Source: Mesobacillus boroniphilus (GTDB lineage Bacteria > Bacillota > Bacilli > Bacillales > Cytobacillaceae). From it: a stretch of DNA of 64,000 nt. This document shows positions 35,693 to 46,876 of the stretch, piece after piece (the stretch's first letter is position 1; each line of letters begins with the position of its first letter). The stretch is taken from assembly GCF_018424685.1 (NCBI RefSeq), contig NZ_QTKX01000001.1:1302001-1366000 (forward strand), written 5' to 3'. The notes beneath the pieces are model-generated. The model worked only from the letters and a program-made list of their open reading frames with translations, was not told the origin of the DNA and searched no databases. The translations under genes and the position numbers were made by a program.

Positions 35693-35853
35693 AAGATCTC
35701 CCTTAATCATGAGGTTTAGTTATTCTGTTTTATTTTAAAGATTTTGAATTTGCTTCGCAATACGAAATTTCAGTTTTTTTGTTATAATTGAATAAATTCC
35801 TTATCTGGATTGAAGAAACCCCCTGAAGAACAGGGAGCTCTATTATTTTCAAT

Positions 35854-36093
35854 TTACCACCACGGCCTCCCATACCAGGGGCGCCGACCAAATCCATACC
35901 ACGGACGACGGCCAAATCCATACCAGGGTCTGCGGCCGTACCAGTATCCAGGTCGTCCATAACCATACCATGGACCTCCGAATCCATACCCGCCATAAAA
36001 AGCAGGGACTGCAGCGGTAAGGAACAATAGCGGAATAATCCTTTCATCATTCTGCTGATCTTGTCTGTGAAAATACGTTTGGGGATAATTCAT
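35854..36093 (-). CDS. Gly/Tyr/Trp/Arg-rich low-complexity protein
   Basis: A 79-residue protein. Residues 1-20 are polar, followed by a short hydrophobic stretch (IIPLLFLTAAVPAF) and then tandem motifs GYGFGGPWYG and repeated FGRRPWYG ending in GRPWW. CAGGAGGTTGCTC before the ATG is an excellent ribosome site. The composition is typical of small spore-coat or surface proteins, but no family is assigned. A weak hairpin follows near 35821-35835. The other minus-strand frame over this DNA has no ribosome site and is discarded. Confidence 0.7.
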   Translation of the reverse strand: MNYPQTYFHRQDQQNDERIIPLLFLTAAVPAFYGGYGFGGPWYGYGRPGYWYGRRPWYGFGRRPWYGFGRRPWYGRPWW

Positions 36094-36228
36094 TGAGCAA
36101 CCTCCTGTAATTTATTCATTATAGGATATGTGACTCAAAACCTGATGGTATAAGAAAAGAAAAAATAGACAGTTGCCCATGCTTCTTAGTAAATCTAACG
36201 CTAAATAGTAAAAGGAGGGACCTTAATA

Positions 36229-36792
36229 ATGATTCAATTAATTAATCAAACGGTAATGCATAGTTATCCAGGAATGGTCGCACTGGTTACCGTTACACAT
36301 AAGGGCGAAAATAATATCATGGCTGCTGGATGGCACTCATACATATCCTATGATCCGCCCATTTATGGAGTAGCCATCGGCCGTGAGCGTCATACTTATA
36401 CTCTGGTTAAATCTGCAGGCAAATTCGCCATAAACTTTGTGCCATCTGAATATTCTAATCTTATTCAACAGGCAGGTGTGTATTCGGGTTCAAAGGTCAA
36501 TAAATTTGACTTGGCGAACATCAGTTTTGACCATGGATCAGCAACAAACTCACCGATACTCCGTGATGCTTATATAGCATATGAATGTGAAGTTATCGAC
36601 CGCAATGGTTATGGCGACCATGATTGGTTCGTTGCAAATATCGTACAGTTTTACAGGGATCAAGATAAATTCCTTGATAATGGATTGCCAGATTTCGAGA
36701 AGCTTGCGATTCCTCTATATATAGGGAGGTCCACTTATACAGTGGTTGATAATGAGAATCAATTTGTTACCCATACTGTAAAAGAAAATTAA
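36229..36792 (+). CDS. Flavin reductase family protein
   Basis: FMN-binding split-barrel protein of 187 residues, of the flavin reductase-like family. TVTHKGENNIMAAGWHSYIS and the following YDPPIYGVAIGRERHTYTL form the FMN site. Relatives reduce free flavin or act as small flavoproteins. AAAAGGAGGG stands ahead of the ATG. Single gene with its own terminator. Confidence 0.87.
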   Translation: MIQLINQTVMHSYPGMVALVTVTHKGENNIMAAGWHSYISYDPPIYGVAIGRERHTYTLVKSAGKFAINFVPSEYSNLIQQAGVYSGSKVNKFDLANISFDHGSATNSPILRDAYIAYECEVIDRNGYGDHDWFVANIVQFYRDQDKFLDNGLPDFEKLAIPLYIGRSTYTVVDNENQFVTHTVKEN

Positions 36793-36820
36793 TTTTAAAT
36801 GAGGACATTGGGGATTCAAA

Positions 36821-36856
36821 AAAAGAAAAGCTGCATTGGATAACAGCTTTTCTCTT
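36821..36856 (+). terminator. Terminator of the flavin reductase gene
   Basis: Ten-base stem AGAAAAGCTG / CAGCTTTTCT followed by CTT; the A-rich left side also allows use from the minus strand. Confidence 0.75.
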
Positions 36857-36889
36857 ATACTAGTTTAAATTTAGGGCGTAAATAAATAA

Positions 36890-37273
36890 TTATCCTGCGA
36901 ACACCCTGCAAGCCTGGGCACAATGAAAACAAACTTGCGCACATTGCTGTGACATCATGTCAGGGAATTTCGCGCATTCATTTCCGCAGTTTTCGCATAT
37001 AGCAGCACAAACATGGGCTAACATCCTTGCATGGCAGCTGTTTCGTGCAAGGTATTTGGCCATAAGTGTACAAATATCCGCACAATCCCTCAATAACTGG
37101 ATTTGCATATCTCTTCGATTATCATGGTGTGCACAAATCAAATGGGTTACCATATGTTCACAGGTTGCTTCACAATGCTGTACCATTGCCAGCAAGGTAT
37201 CGTGGCCTCCCATAACGCCTGCAACAGCTGCTTTTTGATTATCCATATGACTTCCCGTGTGAATAGGGTTCAT
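36890..37273 (-). CDS. Cys-rich four-helix-bundle protein (copper-storage / DUF326 type)
   Basis: Small 127-residue protein with Cys and His spaced along predicted helices (MVQHCEATCEHMV, LLRDCADICTLMA, HVCAAICENCGNECAKF, QQCAQVCFHCAQACRVF). This is the pattern of copper-storage Csp and DUF326 proteins, which line a helical bundle with Cys thiolates to hold Cu(I). No signal peptide, so a cytosolic form. The ATG at 37273 is seven bases after AAAGGAGG; an earlier ATG abuts it. The metal is inferred from the family. Confidence 0.85.
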   Translation of the reverse strand: MNPIHTGSHMDNQKAAVAGVMGGHDTLLAMVQHCEATCEHMVTHLICAHHDNRRDMQIQLLRDCADICTLMAKYLARNSCHARMLAHVCAAICENCGNECAKFPDMMSQQCAQVCFHCAQACRVFAG

Positions 37274-37480
37274 ATCCATACCTCCTTTTTCTATACGGTT
37301 CATGATATGGAAGAACTATCAAAACTGTGCTTTTTCACTTACTGCAATTTAAGGCGGCGGGAAGCAGGGGACACTTAAAAATAATCGTTTATTTCTAAAT
37401 TAGTGCTTAACTTCTAGCTACTGAACAAAACCAAGTAATCAGGTATACCTTTAACGCTTCTTTTTGAAAAGGGGAATGAG

Positions 37481-38131
37481 GTGGTAATTATAAAAAGACA
37501 TTTTTTTCTTTCAGTCATGGCATTTTCATTGAGTTATATATTTCTTTATACCCGATCAGACTGGAATTCCATGCATTCCTGGAACAGAGCATTTGCGGAT
37601 GTCGCCCTATTTTTTCTAATAATTACAATGATATTAGGCCCGTTAGGCAAAATTCATCCTGTTTTTCAGCGCTTTTTATCCTGGAGAAGAGAATTGGGGA
37701 TATGGTGCACAATAATGGTATTATTGCATCTTTATATACTTTTCAAGGGTTGGTTTTACTGGGAACCAATTAGATTAATCATTGGAGTTAACCAGGTGAC
37801 AGGCCAGCTTGATTTTGACCCAGGCTTTACACTAGCAAATCTAATTGGTTTTGTTAGCTTGATCTATCTGCTATTGCTTAGTCTGATATCAAATAATCGC
37901 TCTGTTAAGATATTAGGGGATAAGGGGTGGGAGCATCTTCAAAGACAAAGTGGCACTCTGTTCATGTTGGTTATATTGCATACCACTTTCTTTCTTTTCT
38001 TTTTCCGATTCGCGCAGTATAACTGGCTGCAAAAGCCATTTCTTGTTATTATCGCTGCTATATTTATATTGAAATGGGCTGCATTTATAATAACTGTAAA
38101 AAGGAATCGACCTAAAAAGCCAGAGAAATAA
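37481..38131 (+). CDS. Ferric reductase-like transmembrane protein
   Basis: Membrane protein of 216 residues with about six helices, in the ferric reductase-like transmembrane domain (MsrQ/YedZ) superfamily. His residues suited to heme ligation occur in MHSWNRAFADVALFF, TIMVLLHLYILF and FMLVILHTTFFLFF. No NAD- or flavin-binding domain is attached. The start is GTG 37481 after AAAAGGGGA. No MsrP partner is adjacent, so its electron partner is unknown. Confidence 0.75.
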   Translation: MVIIKRHFFLSVMAFSLSYIFLYTRSDWNSMHSWNRAFADVALFFLIITMILGPLGKIHPVFQRFLSWRRELGIWCTIMVLLHLYILFKGWFYWEPIRLIIGVNQVTGQLDFDPGFTLANLIGFVSLIYLLLLSLISNNRSVKILGDKGWEHLQRQSGTLFMLVILHTTFFLFFFRFAQYNWLQKPFLVIIAAIFILKWAAFIITVKRNRPKKPEK

Positions 38132-38798
<667 letters not shown>

Positions 38799-39290
38799 TC
38801 ATGCCTGTGCTTCTGGTGTTCTTTCACTATTCACTTTGTTAAGATACGTTCTTGGTGTACCGTAGTAACCTACTTTATTAAATTCTGGATAGATCGATGA
38901 AAACTGTACGTAAATTGGCGCATCGAGCAGCCATGGATAATATGTGAAGAAGCTTCTATCTCCATAAATCATCGCAGTCAATGCTAAATCTAATTCTTTC
39001 TTAAAAATCATATATCGGATTCTGGACATGTTCAGATCGTACTCTCCGTTGCTGATATACACCTTTCCATACAGCAAGTATTCACCGTTAATTGTGACCC
39101 AGTCTGCCAATACTTCATCCCGCATATCGTAATTGATTGCCTGATAGTCATAGACATTTCCGATTCCCAGAAACAGTTCTCCAGTGATGTCGGAATGTGT
39201 TAAAGTATACTTCCTGCTGTCTATAGGCACAAAAGCAGTTGCTGGAGGAATAAAGTTAACAGTCAATCGTTCTGGCTTGAATTTGCTCAC
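38799..39290 (-). CDS. Staygreen family protein
   Basis: A 163-residue homologue of the staygreen (SGR) family, whose plant and algal members remove magnesium from chlorophyll a. Family features are RKYTLTHSDITGELFLGIG near the N terminus, DEVLADW, and YGKVYISNGEYDLNMSRIRY. This bacterium has no sign of photosynthesis, so the substrate here must be something else or unknown. The start is GTG after GGAAAGGAG. A hairpin with CTTTTTCG arms at 39306-39328 lies in its leader. Confidence 0.8.
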   Translation of the reverse strand: MSKFKPERLTVNFIPPATAFVPIDSRKYTLTHSDITGELFLGIGNVYDYQAINYDMRDEVLADWVTINGEYLLYGKVYISNGEYDLNMSRIRYMIFKKELDLALTAMIYGDRSFFTYYPWLLDAPIYVQFSSIYPEFNKVGYYGTPRTYLNKVNSERTPEAQA

Positions 39291-39370
39291 GTCAGAAGGC
39301 TCCTTTCCGAAAAAGAATCCTTTTTCGATAGCTTATGCCAGACGCCAGAAGTTCGTGACAATCGCCTATA

Positions 39371-40129
39371 TTACTGAGAATTCAGGCTTTTAACCTTAGC
39401 GTTTTGTAATTGCCATTTTCCATTTTCATATAACCAGGTCGATTCAATATTGGCGATTCCATCCGCATTATAAGCGCCATTTATTCGTTGGCTCCCTTTT
39501 AATCCGTAAAGATCATTTTTGACTTTCATCGGCTTTAATCTTCCAAAAGGAAGAACCATTAATTCTGTTGGTTCATTCAATTTTCCATCCTGATAAAGAC
39601 CCAAGCGGTCGTATTCCTCTTTTCTGTCGCTTAGATCAAAACTGTATGATTGTCCTGTTTCCTCAATATTAATGGAGGCCTTGTAACCATCTTGAAATTG
39701 GCTGCTTACTGACAGAGGTTCTGGTACACTCAGATTGGCAACTTTGAAATTCTTTAAACTATATAAATAAAAATTCGAGAGACCCCCACTTCCTCCCGTA
39801 GGGACACTAATAAAGATGTCCTTCACGGAATCGTGGTTCAAATCTTTATAATTAGTAGTGGGATCGTATCCACCTTCAAGATCGATTTTATATATTTCCC
39901 CATTTGATGCTTTTATTTTCAAGAAAATCTTTTTAAGAAACTGTGCACCTTCTTCATAAGGCACACCTTTGACATAAATCAAATCCTTTTTTCCGTCTCC
40001 GGTAATATCAACTTTATCTTCTGAAATCGTCACCGTCTTCTCAATGGACTCCCCTGCATATACGCCGGTAAAGGCGGTAAACGACATAAAAAAGAACGCG
40101 CTGAACGTAATTAATAACTCCTTTTTCAT
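39371..40129 (-). CDS. Secreted protein with EF-hand/VCBS-like repeats
   Basis: Exported protein of 252 residues with an N-terminal signal peptide (about residues 1-25, cleavage after VYA). Two short acidic loops, VDITGDGKKDLIYV and DLNHDSVKDIFI, have the Dx[DN]xDG pattern of calcium-binding VCBS/FG-GAP-type repeats. The rest is beta-rich and lacks an enzyme motif. GAGGTGATG precedes the start. Function unknown; probably cell-surface. Confidence 0.65.
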   Translation of the reverse strand: MKKELLITFSAFFFMSFTAFTGVYAGESIEKTVTISEDKVDITGDGKKDLIYVKGVPYEEGAQFLKKIFLKIKASNGEIYKIDLEGGYDPTTNYKDLNHDSVKDIFISVPTGGSGGLSNFYLYSLKNFKVANLSVPEPLSVSSQFQDGYKASINIEETGQSYSFDLSDRKEEYDRLGLYQDGKLNEPTELMVLPFGRLKPMKVKNDLYGLKGSQRINGAYNADGIANIESTWLYENGKWQLQNAKVKSLNSQ

Positions 40130-40181
40130 TATGCATCACCTCGTTATAGTTAACATCTCCAGTTATGGTAAAAAGATGCAC

Positions 40182-40212
40182 AAAAAACCCCTCTGATTGA
40201 GTCAAAGGGGTT
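40182..40212 (-). terminator. Terminator of alsT
   Basis: Stem AACCCCT / AGGGGTT with inner pairs, followed on the minus strand by TTTTTT. Confidence 0.8.
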
Positions 40213-40220
40213 GATTATTA

Positions 40221-41648
40221 TCATTTGTTCTTGGATTCTGCGGGCTTTCGGTATTCCCAGGACTCTATTCCTGTCAAGCCTTCAATTGAGTCAGCATAAA
40301 AAACTGGGTCTTTTCCTTGTTTTCGCTGTTCTCTATAATCCTTTAACGCAGCCATTGCTATTTTTGCAAGCAAGGTAATAGCTACAAGGTTGATTAATGC
40401 CATTATTCCCATGAAAAGGTCCGCCAGATTCCAAACAATGGCTAATTCGGCAACTGAACCGAACAATACCATTCCCATAACAGCAAGACGATAAATAAAT
40501 AAAGCTGTAGGGCTTTCCTTGATGAAACCAATATTCGTTTCTCCATAATAGTAATTTCCGATAATCGAAGTGAAGGCAAAAAGGAAAATAGCTCCGCCGA
40601 CGAACGCTGGTGCCCATGAGCCGACATGCGCTGTCAGTGCTGCCTGCGTTAACTGTATACCATCTAAATCAGGATTCGTATATTCGCCTGACATAATGAT
40701 GATGAAGGCTGTTGCCGTACAAATCAATAATGTATCCGTAAATACACCCAATGTTTGGATTAGGCCTTGCTTTACTGGATGGGTGACTGCAGCAGTAGCC
40801 GCTGCATTTGGAGCACTACCCATACCAGCCTCGTTAGAAAATAGACCTCTCTTGATACCCATCATGACCGCTGCTCCCATTCCCCCGCCAACTACTTCCT
40901 GTAAGCCAAAAGCGTTCTTGACGATCAGTGAGAGCATAGCGGGAATTTCACTGAAATTCATGATCACAATGAACAATGCAAGGATTAAATATAATACCGC
41001 CATGATTGGCACGATTATTTGTGATACAAAAGCAATCCTTTTGATACCTCCAAAAATGACTGCGGCAGTCAAAACAGTTAAAATGATTCCCATCCAAAAG
41101 CGATCGATTCCAAATGCCTGGTCAAAGGCAAGGGAAATGGTGTTGGATTGAACAGAACTGAAAACGAGACCGAACGTAAAAACAATAATGACAGCAAATA
41201 AAATTCCCAGCCACCTTTTATTTAATCCGCGTTCCATATAGTAAGCTGGGCCGCCACGGAATTCGTCCTTGTCCTTTACCTTATAAATTTGAGCAAGAGT
41301 ACTTTCGATGAAGCTTGATGCTGCTCCTATTAGGGCAATAATCCACATCCAGAAAACAGCTCCTGGCCCGCCAGCAGAAACTGCTGTTGCGACTCCGGCC
41401 AGATTACCTGTACCAACCCTTGAAGCCAAGCTGACCGTAAATGCTTGAAATGAAGACCTGCCCCTTTTCCCTTCAGAAGATACGGTGGCTGGATCCTTAA
41501 GTACCCTGATCATTTCAGGAAAGTATTTGAATTGAACTAACCTGGTCCTGAACGTAAAATATGTACCCAATACAACTAGGACAGCAATTAAGACATAGCT
41601 CCACATATAGTTGTTTAATTCGGATATGATGTTGTTGAGAATCTCCAT
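40221..41648 (-). CDS. alsT: Alanine/glycine:cation symporter AlsT (AGCS family)
   Basis: AGCS symporter of 475 residues with about eleven membrane helices. It shows SRVGTGNLAGVATAVSAGG, GGPAYYMERGLN and SNEAGMGSAPNAAATAA. Its place directly downstream of parC matches B. subtilis alsT (glnT), a sodium-coupled glutamine/alanine carrier. AAGGAG stands before the ATG. It has its own promoter at 41698-41726, so it is not simply part of the parEC operon. The paralogue at 18223 is more distant. Confidence 0.92.
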   Translation of the reverse strand: MEILNNIISELNNYMWSYVLIAVLVVLGTYFTFRTRLVQFKYFPEMIRVLKDPATVSSEGKRGRSSFQAFTVSLASRVGTGNLAGVATAVSAGGPGAVFWMWIIALIGAASSFIESTLAQIYKVKDKDEFRGGPAYYMERGLNKRWLGILFAVIIVFTFGLVFSSVQSNTISLAFDQAFGIDRFWMGIILTVLTAAVIFGGIKRIAFVSQIIVPIMAVLYLILALFIVIMNFSEIPAMLSLIVKNAFGLQEVVGGGMGAAVMMGIKRGLFSNEAGMGSAPNAAATAAVTHPVKQGLIQTLGVFTDTLLICTATAFIIIMSGEYTNPDLDGIQLTQAALTAHVGSWAPAFVGGAIFLFAFTSIIGNYYYGETNIGFIKESPTALFIYRLAVMGMVLFGSVAELAIVWNLADLFMGIMALINLVAITLLAKIAMAALKDYREQRKQGKDPVFYADSIEGLTGIESWEYRKPAESKNK

Positions 41649-41697
41649 AAAAAACTCCTTTATTCGTTTTAGACAAAACTATTTAAATATAGTTTTT

Positions 41698-41726
41698 AAT
41701 GTACCAAAATAGTAATCGCTTTACAA
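41698..41726 (-). promoter_or_regulatory. SigmaA-type promoter of alsT
   Basis: Minus-strand TTGTAA, a 17-base spacer and TACATT. An 8-base inverted repeat AAAACTAT / ATAGTTTT lies just downstream at 41674-41695 and may be an operator or leader hairpin. Confidence 0.6.
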
Positions 41727-41810
41727 TGGTACTTCACTCCCATTATCAGCTTTGCCCCAGACAGAGAGGAAGTTACCAATGTAATACCCTCATTATGGTG
41801 CAAAAAACAA

Positions 41811-41840
41811 AAAACACAGCAATTTTACTGTGTTTTTTGT
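41811..41840. terminator. Terminator of parC
   Basis: Stem AAAACACAG / CTGTGTTTT with an 8-base loop and A/T-runs on both sides, just past the parC stop. Confidence 0.85.
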
Positions 41841-41851
41841 TGAAAATTTTG

Positions 41852-44293
41852 TTATTGCGAGTCTTTATCTTGTTCATTCTGGCTTTTCCAAATGCCTGTA
41901 AGCTTCCCAGTTTCACTTTCATCTACCAGGAATGATCCATTTGTATAACGATCGCTAAACCTTAATTCAGAAGCTTTTGCAGATACAATATGCTGTTTTT
42001 CTGACTGGAAGAATACTTCATCCTCGTCATTGACAGCCTCCACACCAACAATCCGGTGAGGATTTGCTTTCAATTCACGCAGCATCACAACACCGCGTTT
42101 CGCTCGAGAAGTTTTCTCGAACTCAGACAGCTTCATTTTCTTAACGGCACCACGCTGTGTCGCGATGACAATGGAGTGGTTTTTAGTGTTGTCTATTATT
42201 TTCCCGCCGACAACATAATCTCCATCCTTCAGGTTCATCCCCTTAACGCCAGCTGCCCTGATCCCAATCGGGCTGATTTCTTCTTCGCTGAACCATAGAC
42301 CATAGCCGAGATGTGATGCAAGGAATAAATCCTTCTCCCCATTGGTTACATGTACATCGATAACTCTGTCCTCACCTTTGACATTGATTGCGGTTAGTGG
42401 CTTGGAGTACCGCTGTGCTTTATAAAGATTTAATTCAGATTTTTTTACCATGCCATTCTTTGTCACAAATAAGAAGAATAAATTCTGTCCGAAATCTGTG
42501 ACTGGAACAGCTTTTATGATTTCTTCATCCCGGTCTAACGGCACAAGATTTGCTACATGCTGGCCAAGGTCTTTCCAGCGGATATCCGGAAGTTCATGGA
42601 CAGGCAAGTATAGGTAGCTGCCTTTATTCGTGAACAACAGCAAGACATCCGTTGTATTCATATTTAACTGCGAAAACAGTCTATCCGTATCCTTCATCGC
42701 AAAATCCTGCCCGTTGGATGCGGCATAAGATCTTTGGCTTGTCCGTTTTACGTAACCATCTTTTGTCACTGTTACAATGACATCTTCGCTTGCGATCAAA
42801 ACTTCAAGGTTAATCTTGATTTCCTCAATCTCTTCCTCGATTTTTGTTCTACGCTCATCTGAGAAACGCTTTTTGACATCCTTCAGTTCCTTTTTGATTA
42901 CCGATAATAGCTTTTTCTCACTGCCTAGGATTGCGGTAAGTTCCTCTACCTTCTTGGCAAGCTCCTCTGCCTCACCTTGAAGGGCAGTAATATCGGTATT
43001 CGTCAGACGGTAAAGCTGCAAGGATACAATGGCTTCAGCCTGGACTTCGGTAAAGTCGAATTTCTTGATCAAGTTATCCTTGGCGTCACGCTTATCCTTG
43101 GATGCACGGATTGCTGCGATTACCTGGTCAAGTATCGATAAAGCTTTAATGAGTCCTTCAACGATATGTTGGCGGTCACGAGCTTTTTGAAGTTCATATT
43201 GGGAACGTTTAGTCACAACATCCTTCTGGTGGTCAATATATGCATCAAGCAGCTCAGCAAGTCCCATCAATACAGGTCTTTTCTTGTTGATGGCAACCAT
43301 ATTGAAGTTATACGTAATCTGCAAATCGCTGTTCTTATAAAGGTAGTTCAAGACGCCATTTGCGTCTGCTTCCTTTTTTAGTTCAATCACGACACGCAGC
43401 CCTGTGCGGTCAGTTTCATCACGCACTTCTGAAATGCCCTCCACTTTACGGTCAAGTCGGAATTCGTCAATGCGTTTGACCAGATTAGCTTTGTTGATTT
43501 CATAAGGAATTTCTGTGATGACAATCTGCTGTTTGCCGCCTCGGATATCTTCAATTTCGGCTTTGCCGCGAACGATGATCTTTCCTTTACCAGTTTTATA
43601 TGCTTTAGTGATGCCCTCAACACCCTGGATGATTCCTCCTGTCGGGAAATCCGGACCTTTTATGACTTTCATTAGATCCTCAACAGTGCATGCAGGGGTG
43701 TCCATCCTCATGATGACCCCATCAATAACTTCCGCTAAGTTATGTGGAGGAATATCGGTCGCATAACCCGCTGATATCCCTGTTGATCCATTCACTAGCA
43801 GGTTAGGGAACATTGCAGGTAGAACTGTCGGTTCGCTCGAGGTATCATCGAAGTTTGGAATGAACTCGACTGTTCTTTTTTCGATATCCCTTAGTAGTTC
43901 ACCTGCGATGGCCGACAATCTTGCTTCTGTATAACGCATAGCTGCTGGAGGGTCACCGTCGATGCTTCCGTTATTCCCATGCATATCGACAAGATAGTTC
44001 CGCACTTTCCAATCCTGGCTCATACGGACCATTGCTTCATATACAGAGGAATCACCGTGAGGGTGGTAGTTACCAATTACGTTACCGACTGTCTTGGCTG
44101 ATTTCCGGAAGCCCTTTTCACTTGTATTGCCTTCCACGTGCATAGCGTACAAAATCCTGCGTTGAACAGGCTTGAGCCCGTCCCTTGCATCAGGAAGTGC
44201 ACGTTCCTGAATAATATATTTACTATAGCGGCCGAAACGGTCGCCCAATACGTCTTCTAAAGGGAGGTCACGAAATTTTTCAACTGAACTCAT
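41852..44293 (-). CDS. parC: DNA topoisomerase IV subunit A
   Basis: Type IIA topoisomerase breakage-reunion subunit, 813 residues, which decatenates daughter chromosomes. The catalytic Tyr is in [11 protein letters not shown] and the quinolone-determining region [16 protein letters not shown] keeps the sensitive-type Ser82 and Glu86 (Ser80/Glu84 of S. aureus). The C-terminal beta-pinwheel has GxxK-like blades ([23 protein letters not shown]). Its ATG overlaps the parE stop by four bases. Confidence 0.97.
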   Translation of the reverse strand: MSSVEKFRDLPLEDVLGDRFGRYSKYIIQERALPDARDGLKPVQRRILYAMHVEGNTSEKGFRKSAKTVGNVIGNYHPHGDSSVYEAMVRMSQDWKVRNYLVDMHGNNGSIDGDPPAAMRYTEARLSAIAGELLRDIEKRTVEFIPNFDDTSSEPTVLPAMFPNLLVNGSTGISAGYATDIPPHNLAEVIDGVIMRMDTPACTVEDLMKVIKGPDFPTGGIIQGVEGITKAYKTGKGKIIVRGKAEIEDIRGGKQQIVITEIPYEINKANLVKRIDEFRLDRKVEGISEVRDETDRTGLRVVIELKKEADANGVLNYLYKNSDLQITYNFNMVAINKKRPVLMGLAELLDAYIDHQKDVVTKRSQYELQKARDRQHIVEGLIKALSILDQVIAAIRASKDKRDAKDNLIKKFDFTEVQAEAIVSLQLYRLTNTDITALQGEAEELAKKVEELTAILGSEKKLLSVIKKELKDVKKRFSDERRTKIEEEIEEIKINLEVLIASEDVIVTVTKDGYVKRTSQRSYAASNGQDFAMKDTDRLFSQLNMNTTDVLLLFTNKGSYLYLPVHELPDIRWKDLGQHVANLVPLDRDEEIIKAVPVTDFGQNLFFLFVTKNGMVKKSELNLYKAQRYSKPLTAINVKGEDRVIDVHVTNGEKDLFLASHLGYGLWFSEEEISPIGIRAAGVKGMNLKDGDYVVGGKIIDNTKNHSIVIATQRGAVKKMKLSEFEKTSRAKRGVVMLRELKANPHRIVGVEAVNDEDEVFFQSEKQHIVSAKASELRFSDRYTNGSFLVDESETGKLTGIWKSQNEQDKDSQ

Positions 44294-46269
44294 TCGTCAG
44301 CAACCTCCTCTGCAACTGAGATATTTTCATTTTCTAGGATGTTTCCATCTTCCTCCAGGCCAAACGCCACATTGGACTCAATCCACTTCCTGCGTGGTTC
44401 CACCTTATCCCCCATAAGGGTCGTCACCCGTCGCTCTGCTCTTGCTGCATCGTCAATACGCACGCGGATCAATGTCCGTGTTTCGGGATCCATGGTCGTT
44501 TCCCAAAGCTGATCGGCGTTCATTTCTCCGAGTCCCTTATAACGCTGGATAATATAGCCTTTGCCGACCTTTTTCATCGCGTCCTTCAGTTCCTCGTCAC
44601 TCCAGGCATATTCAATAACTTCTTTTTTGCCCGTTCCCTTGCTGACCTTATATAACGGCGGCAATGCAATGAATACTTTGCCGGCTTCGATTAGCGGCTT
44701 CATATAGCGGTAAAAGAATGTCAGTAAAAGCACTTGGATATGGGCACCGTCAGTATCGGCATCCGTCATGATGACAATTTTGTCATAGTTGACGTCTTCT
44801 ACATTGAAGTCAGATCCCACTCCGGCACCAATTGCATGGATGATCGTATTGATTTCTTCATTTTTGAAAATGTCCTGTAGCTTTGCTTTTTCCGTGTTGA
44901 TGACTTTACCACGCAAAGGGAGCACAGCCTGGAACTTTCTGTCGCGGCCTTGCTTGGCAGAACCACCAGCAGAATCACCCTCTACCAGGTAAAGTTCATT
45001 TTTTGCAGGATTCTTTGATTGAGCTGGAGTCAGTTTGCCGGATAGCATCGCATCTGATCTCTTTCTCTTCTTGCCGCTTCTTGCATCCTCACGTGCTTTG
45101 CGGGCAGCTTCACGTGCCTGGAAAGCCTTGATGGACTTCCGGATCAGCAATGTACTGAAATCAGGATTTTCCTCAAGGAAATAAGAAAGGTGTTCAGAAA
45201 CGACTGAGTCGACTGCAGATCTTGCTTCACTTGTCCCCAGTTTTCCCTTAGTCTGGCCTTCAAATTGAAGCAGTTCTTCAGGAATGCGCACTGAGACTAT
45301 GCCGGCCAATCCTTCCCGAATGTCAGCGCCTTCTAGATTCTTGTCCTTTTCCTTAATCAAGCCAACCTTGCGGGCATATTCATTGAATACCCTGGTCATC
45401 GCTGTCTTGGCACCCGCTTCATGCGTCCCGCCATCTTTCGTTCGGACGTTGTTGACGAATGATAGGACATTCTCTGAGTACCCATCGTTGAATTGGAATG
45501 CAAACTCAACTTCTATTTTGCTGTATTCACCTTCGAAGCTGACAACTGGATGCATCACATCTTTTTCTTCGTTCAAATATTCAACGAATGCCTGGATCCC
45601 AGTCTCAAAATGAAAAACATCCTTTACATCATTGCGCTCATCGATTAACTCTATTTTCAATCCTTTTAACAAAAAGGCAGACTCTCTAAGACGTTCCGAG
45701 AGGGTGTCATAGTTATATGTCAATGTAGAGAAAATTTCAGGGTCAGGTTTAAAGTGGATTGTAGTTCCTGTTTGGTTGGTTTTTCCGATCTTTTCGAGCG
45801 TCGTCACTGGTTTTCCGCCATTCTCAAAACGCTGTTCATAGACGAAGCCATCACGTTTTATGGTAACAACCAGCCATTCTGATAATGCGTTTACAACGGA
45901 AGCACCTACACCATGAAGGCCACCGCTCGTTTTATATCCGCCCTGTCCAAACTTTCCGCCTGCATGCAGGACAGTAAGGATAACCTCCGGAGTCGGTTTG
46001 CCAAGCTTATGCATCCCTGTAGGCATACCTCTACCTTTATCCTGGACGCTGATAGAATTATCTTTATGAATTTTGACGATGATCTGACTACCGTAGCCGC
46101 CTAGTGCTTCGTCTACAGAGTTATCAACGATTTCATATACGAGGTGATGAAGCCCCCGTGTATCCGTGCTGCCGATATACATACCCGGCCTTTTGCGAAC
46201 CGCTTCAAGGCCTTCTAGTACCTGTATGGCATCATCATTATAATCAAAAGATTGCTGATTTCTTGCCAC
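44290..46269 (-). CDS. parE: DNA topoisomerase IV subunit B
   Basis: GHKL-type ATPase and TOPRIM subunit of topoisomerase IV, 659 residues. Seen are [20 protein letters not shown], the ATP-site [26 protein letters not shown], the TOPRIM Glu in [18 protein letters not shown] and [10 protein letters not shown]. The start is GTG 46269, seven bases after AAAGGGG and aligning with B. subtilis ParE; upstream in-frame ATGs abut or precede the ribosome site. A TTGACA lies at 46322-46327 upstream, but the matching -10 is poor. Confidence 0.97.
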   Translation of the reverse strand: MARNQQSFDYNDDAIQVLEGLEAVRKRPGMYIGSTDTRGLHHLVYEIVDNSVDEALGGYGSQIIVKIHKDNSISVQDKGRGMPTGMHKLGKPTPEVILTVLHAGGKFGQGGYKTSGGLHGVGASVVNALSEWLVVTIKRDGFVYEQRFENGGKPVTTLEKIGKTNQTGTTIHFKPDPEIFSTLTYNYDTLSERLRESAFLLKGLKIELIDERNDVKDVFHFETGIQAFVEYLNEEKDVMHPVVSFEGEYSKIEVEFAFQFNDGYSENVLSFVNNVRTKDGGTHEAGAKTAMTRVFNEYARKVGLIKEKDKNLEGADIREGLAGIVSVRIPEELLQFEGQTKGKLGTSEARSAVDSVVSEHLSYFLEENPDFSTLLIRKSIKAFQAREAARKAREDARSGKKRKRSDAMLSGKLTPAQSKNPAKNELYLVEGDSAGGSAKQGRDRKFQAVLPLRGKVINTEKAKLQDIFKNEEINTIIHAIGAGVGSDFNVEDVNYDKIVIMTDADTDGAHIQVLLLTFFYRYMKPLIEAGKVFIALPPLYKVSKGTGKKEVIEYAWSDEELKDAMKKVGKGYIIQRYKGLGEMNADQLWETTMDPETRTLIRVRIDDAARAERRVTTLMGDKVEPRRKWIESNVAFGLEEDGNILENENISVAEEVADE

Positions 46270-46359
46270 GAACATACCCCTTTCACTTCTTGCAAACAAC
46301 ATTGACGTTTTTTATGTATAGTGTCAATGAATTCGTTAAGTATTCGTCTTTTTTAATAA

Positions 46360-46528
46360 GGCTATTTTCGCATTGATGTTGCTTCCCGTATAAAATGTCT
46401 TTTCCCGAGCGAACTTATAGGCTTGAGGTTGCATGTCTTGCTGACCGTATTGAATAAAGCCATAAGACTCGTTAAAACCCAGAACCCGTTTTCTTTTCTT
46501 CCGAAAACAACAGTTTACGAAAAGAGCC
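46360..46528. mobile_element. MITE-like inverted-repeat element, copy B
   Basis: A 169-base element in the 600-base gap between parE and the subtilisin gene. The left end reads GGCTATTTTCGCATTGATGT and the right end, reverse-complemented, GGCTCTTTTCGTAAACTGTT. Both arms and the inner AAAACCCAG..CC.GTTTT block match copy A at 14418. Flanks TTTAATAA and ATTGATAA suggest a diverged 8-base target duplication. No coding capacity. The rest of the gap, 46529-46876, shows nothing further. Confidence 0.6.
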
Positions 46529-46876
46529 ATTGATAAAGAGGATAACGGATTATATATCCTTTTATCAGTATCAGAACAATTGTTCTCTTAGTTATTTTAC
46601 CATATGAATGGCGTCTATGCTTAATTGTAGCGATTAATTGGGATTTGGCAAACTGATTTCAAGAATTAATTGGAATTTTGTCATAAAAAATCGTTTTTTT
46701 GGATACTTATGTGAGAGTTTCATGTCATTTACTATGCTGTTTTGTTATTTTTAGATTCAATTGTTCTTCTCACTTCCACAATCACAATCCCTTTAAACTC
46801 CCAGCGATTTCCGCCGTTAATTTTTTAAGTTGTACAGCAACATAAGAACAAATACATTTATGGAGGACTTTTATTT

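Noticed and set aside
35730..36050. Alternative minus-strand frame over the Gly/Trp-rich gene
   Set aside because: No ribosome site; the overlapping frame starting at 36093 has an ideal one and a coherent repeat pattern.
40570..41151. Antisense frame over alsT
   Set aside because: Membrane-protein shadow composition; the sense frame has full AGCS motifs.
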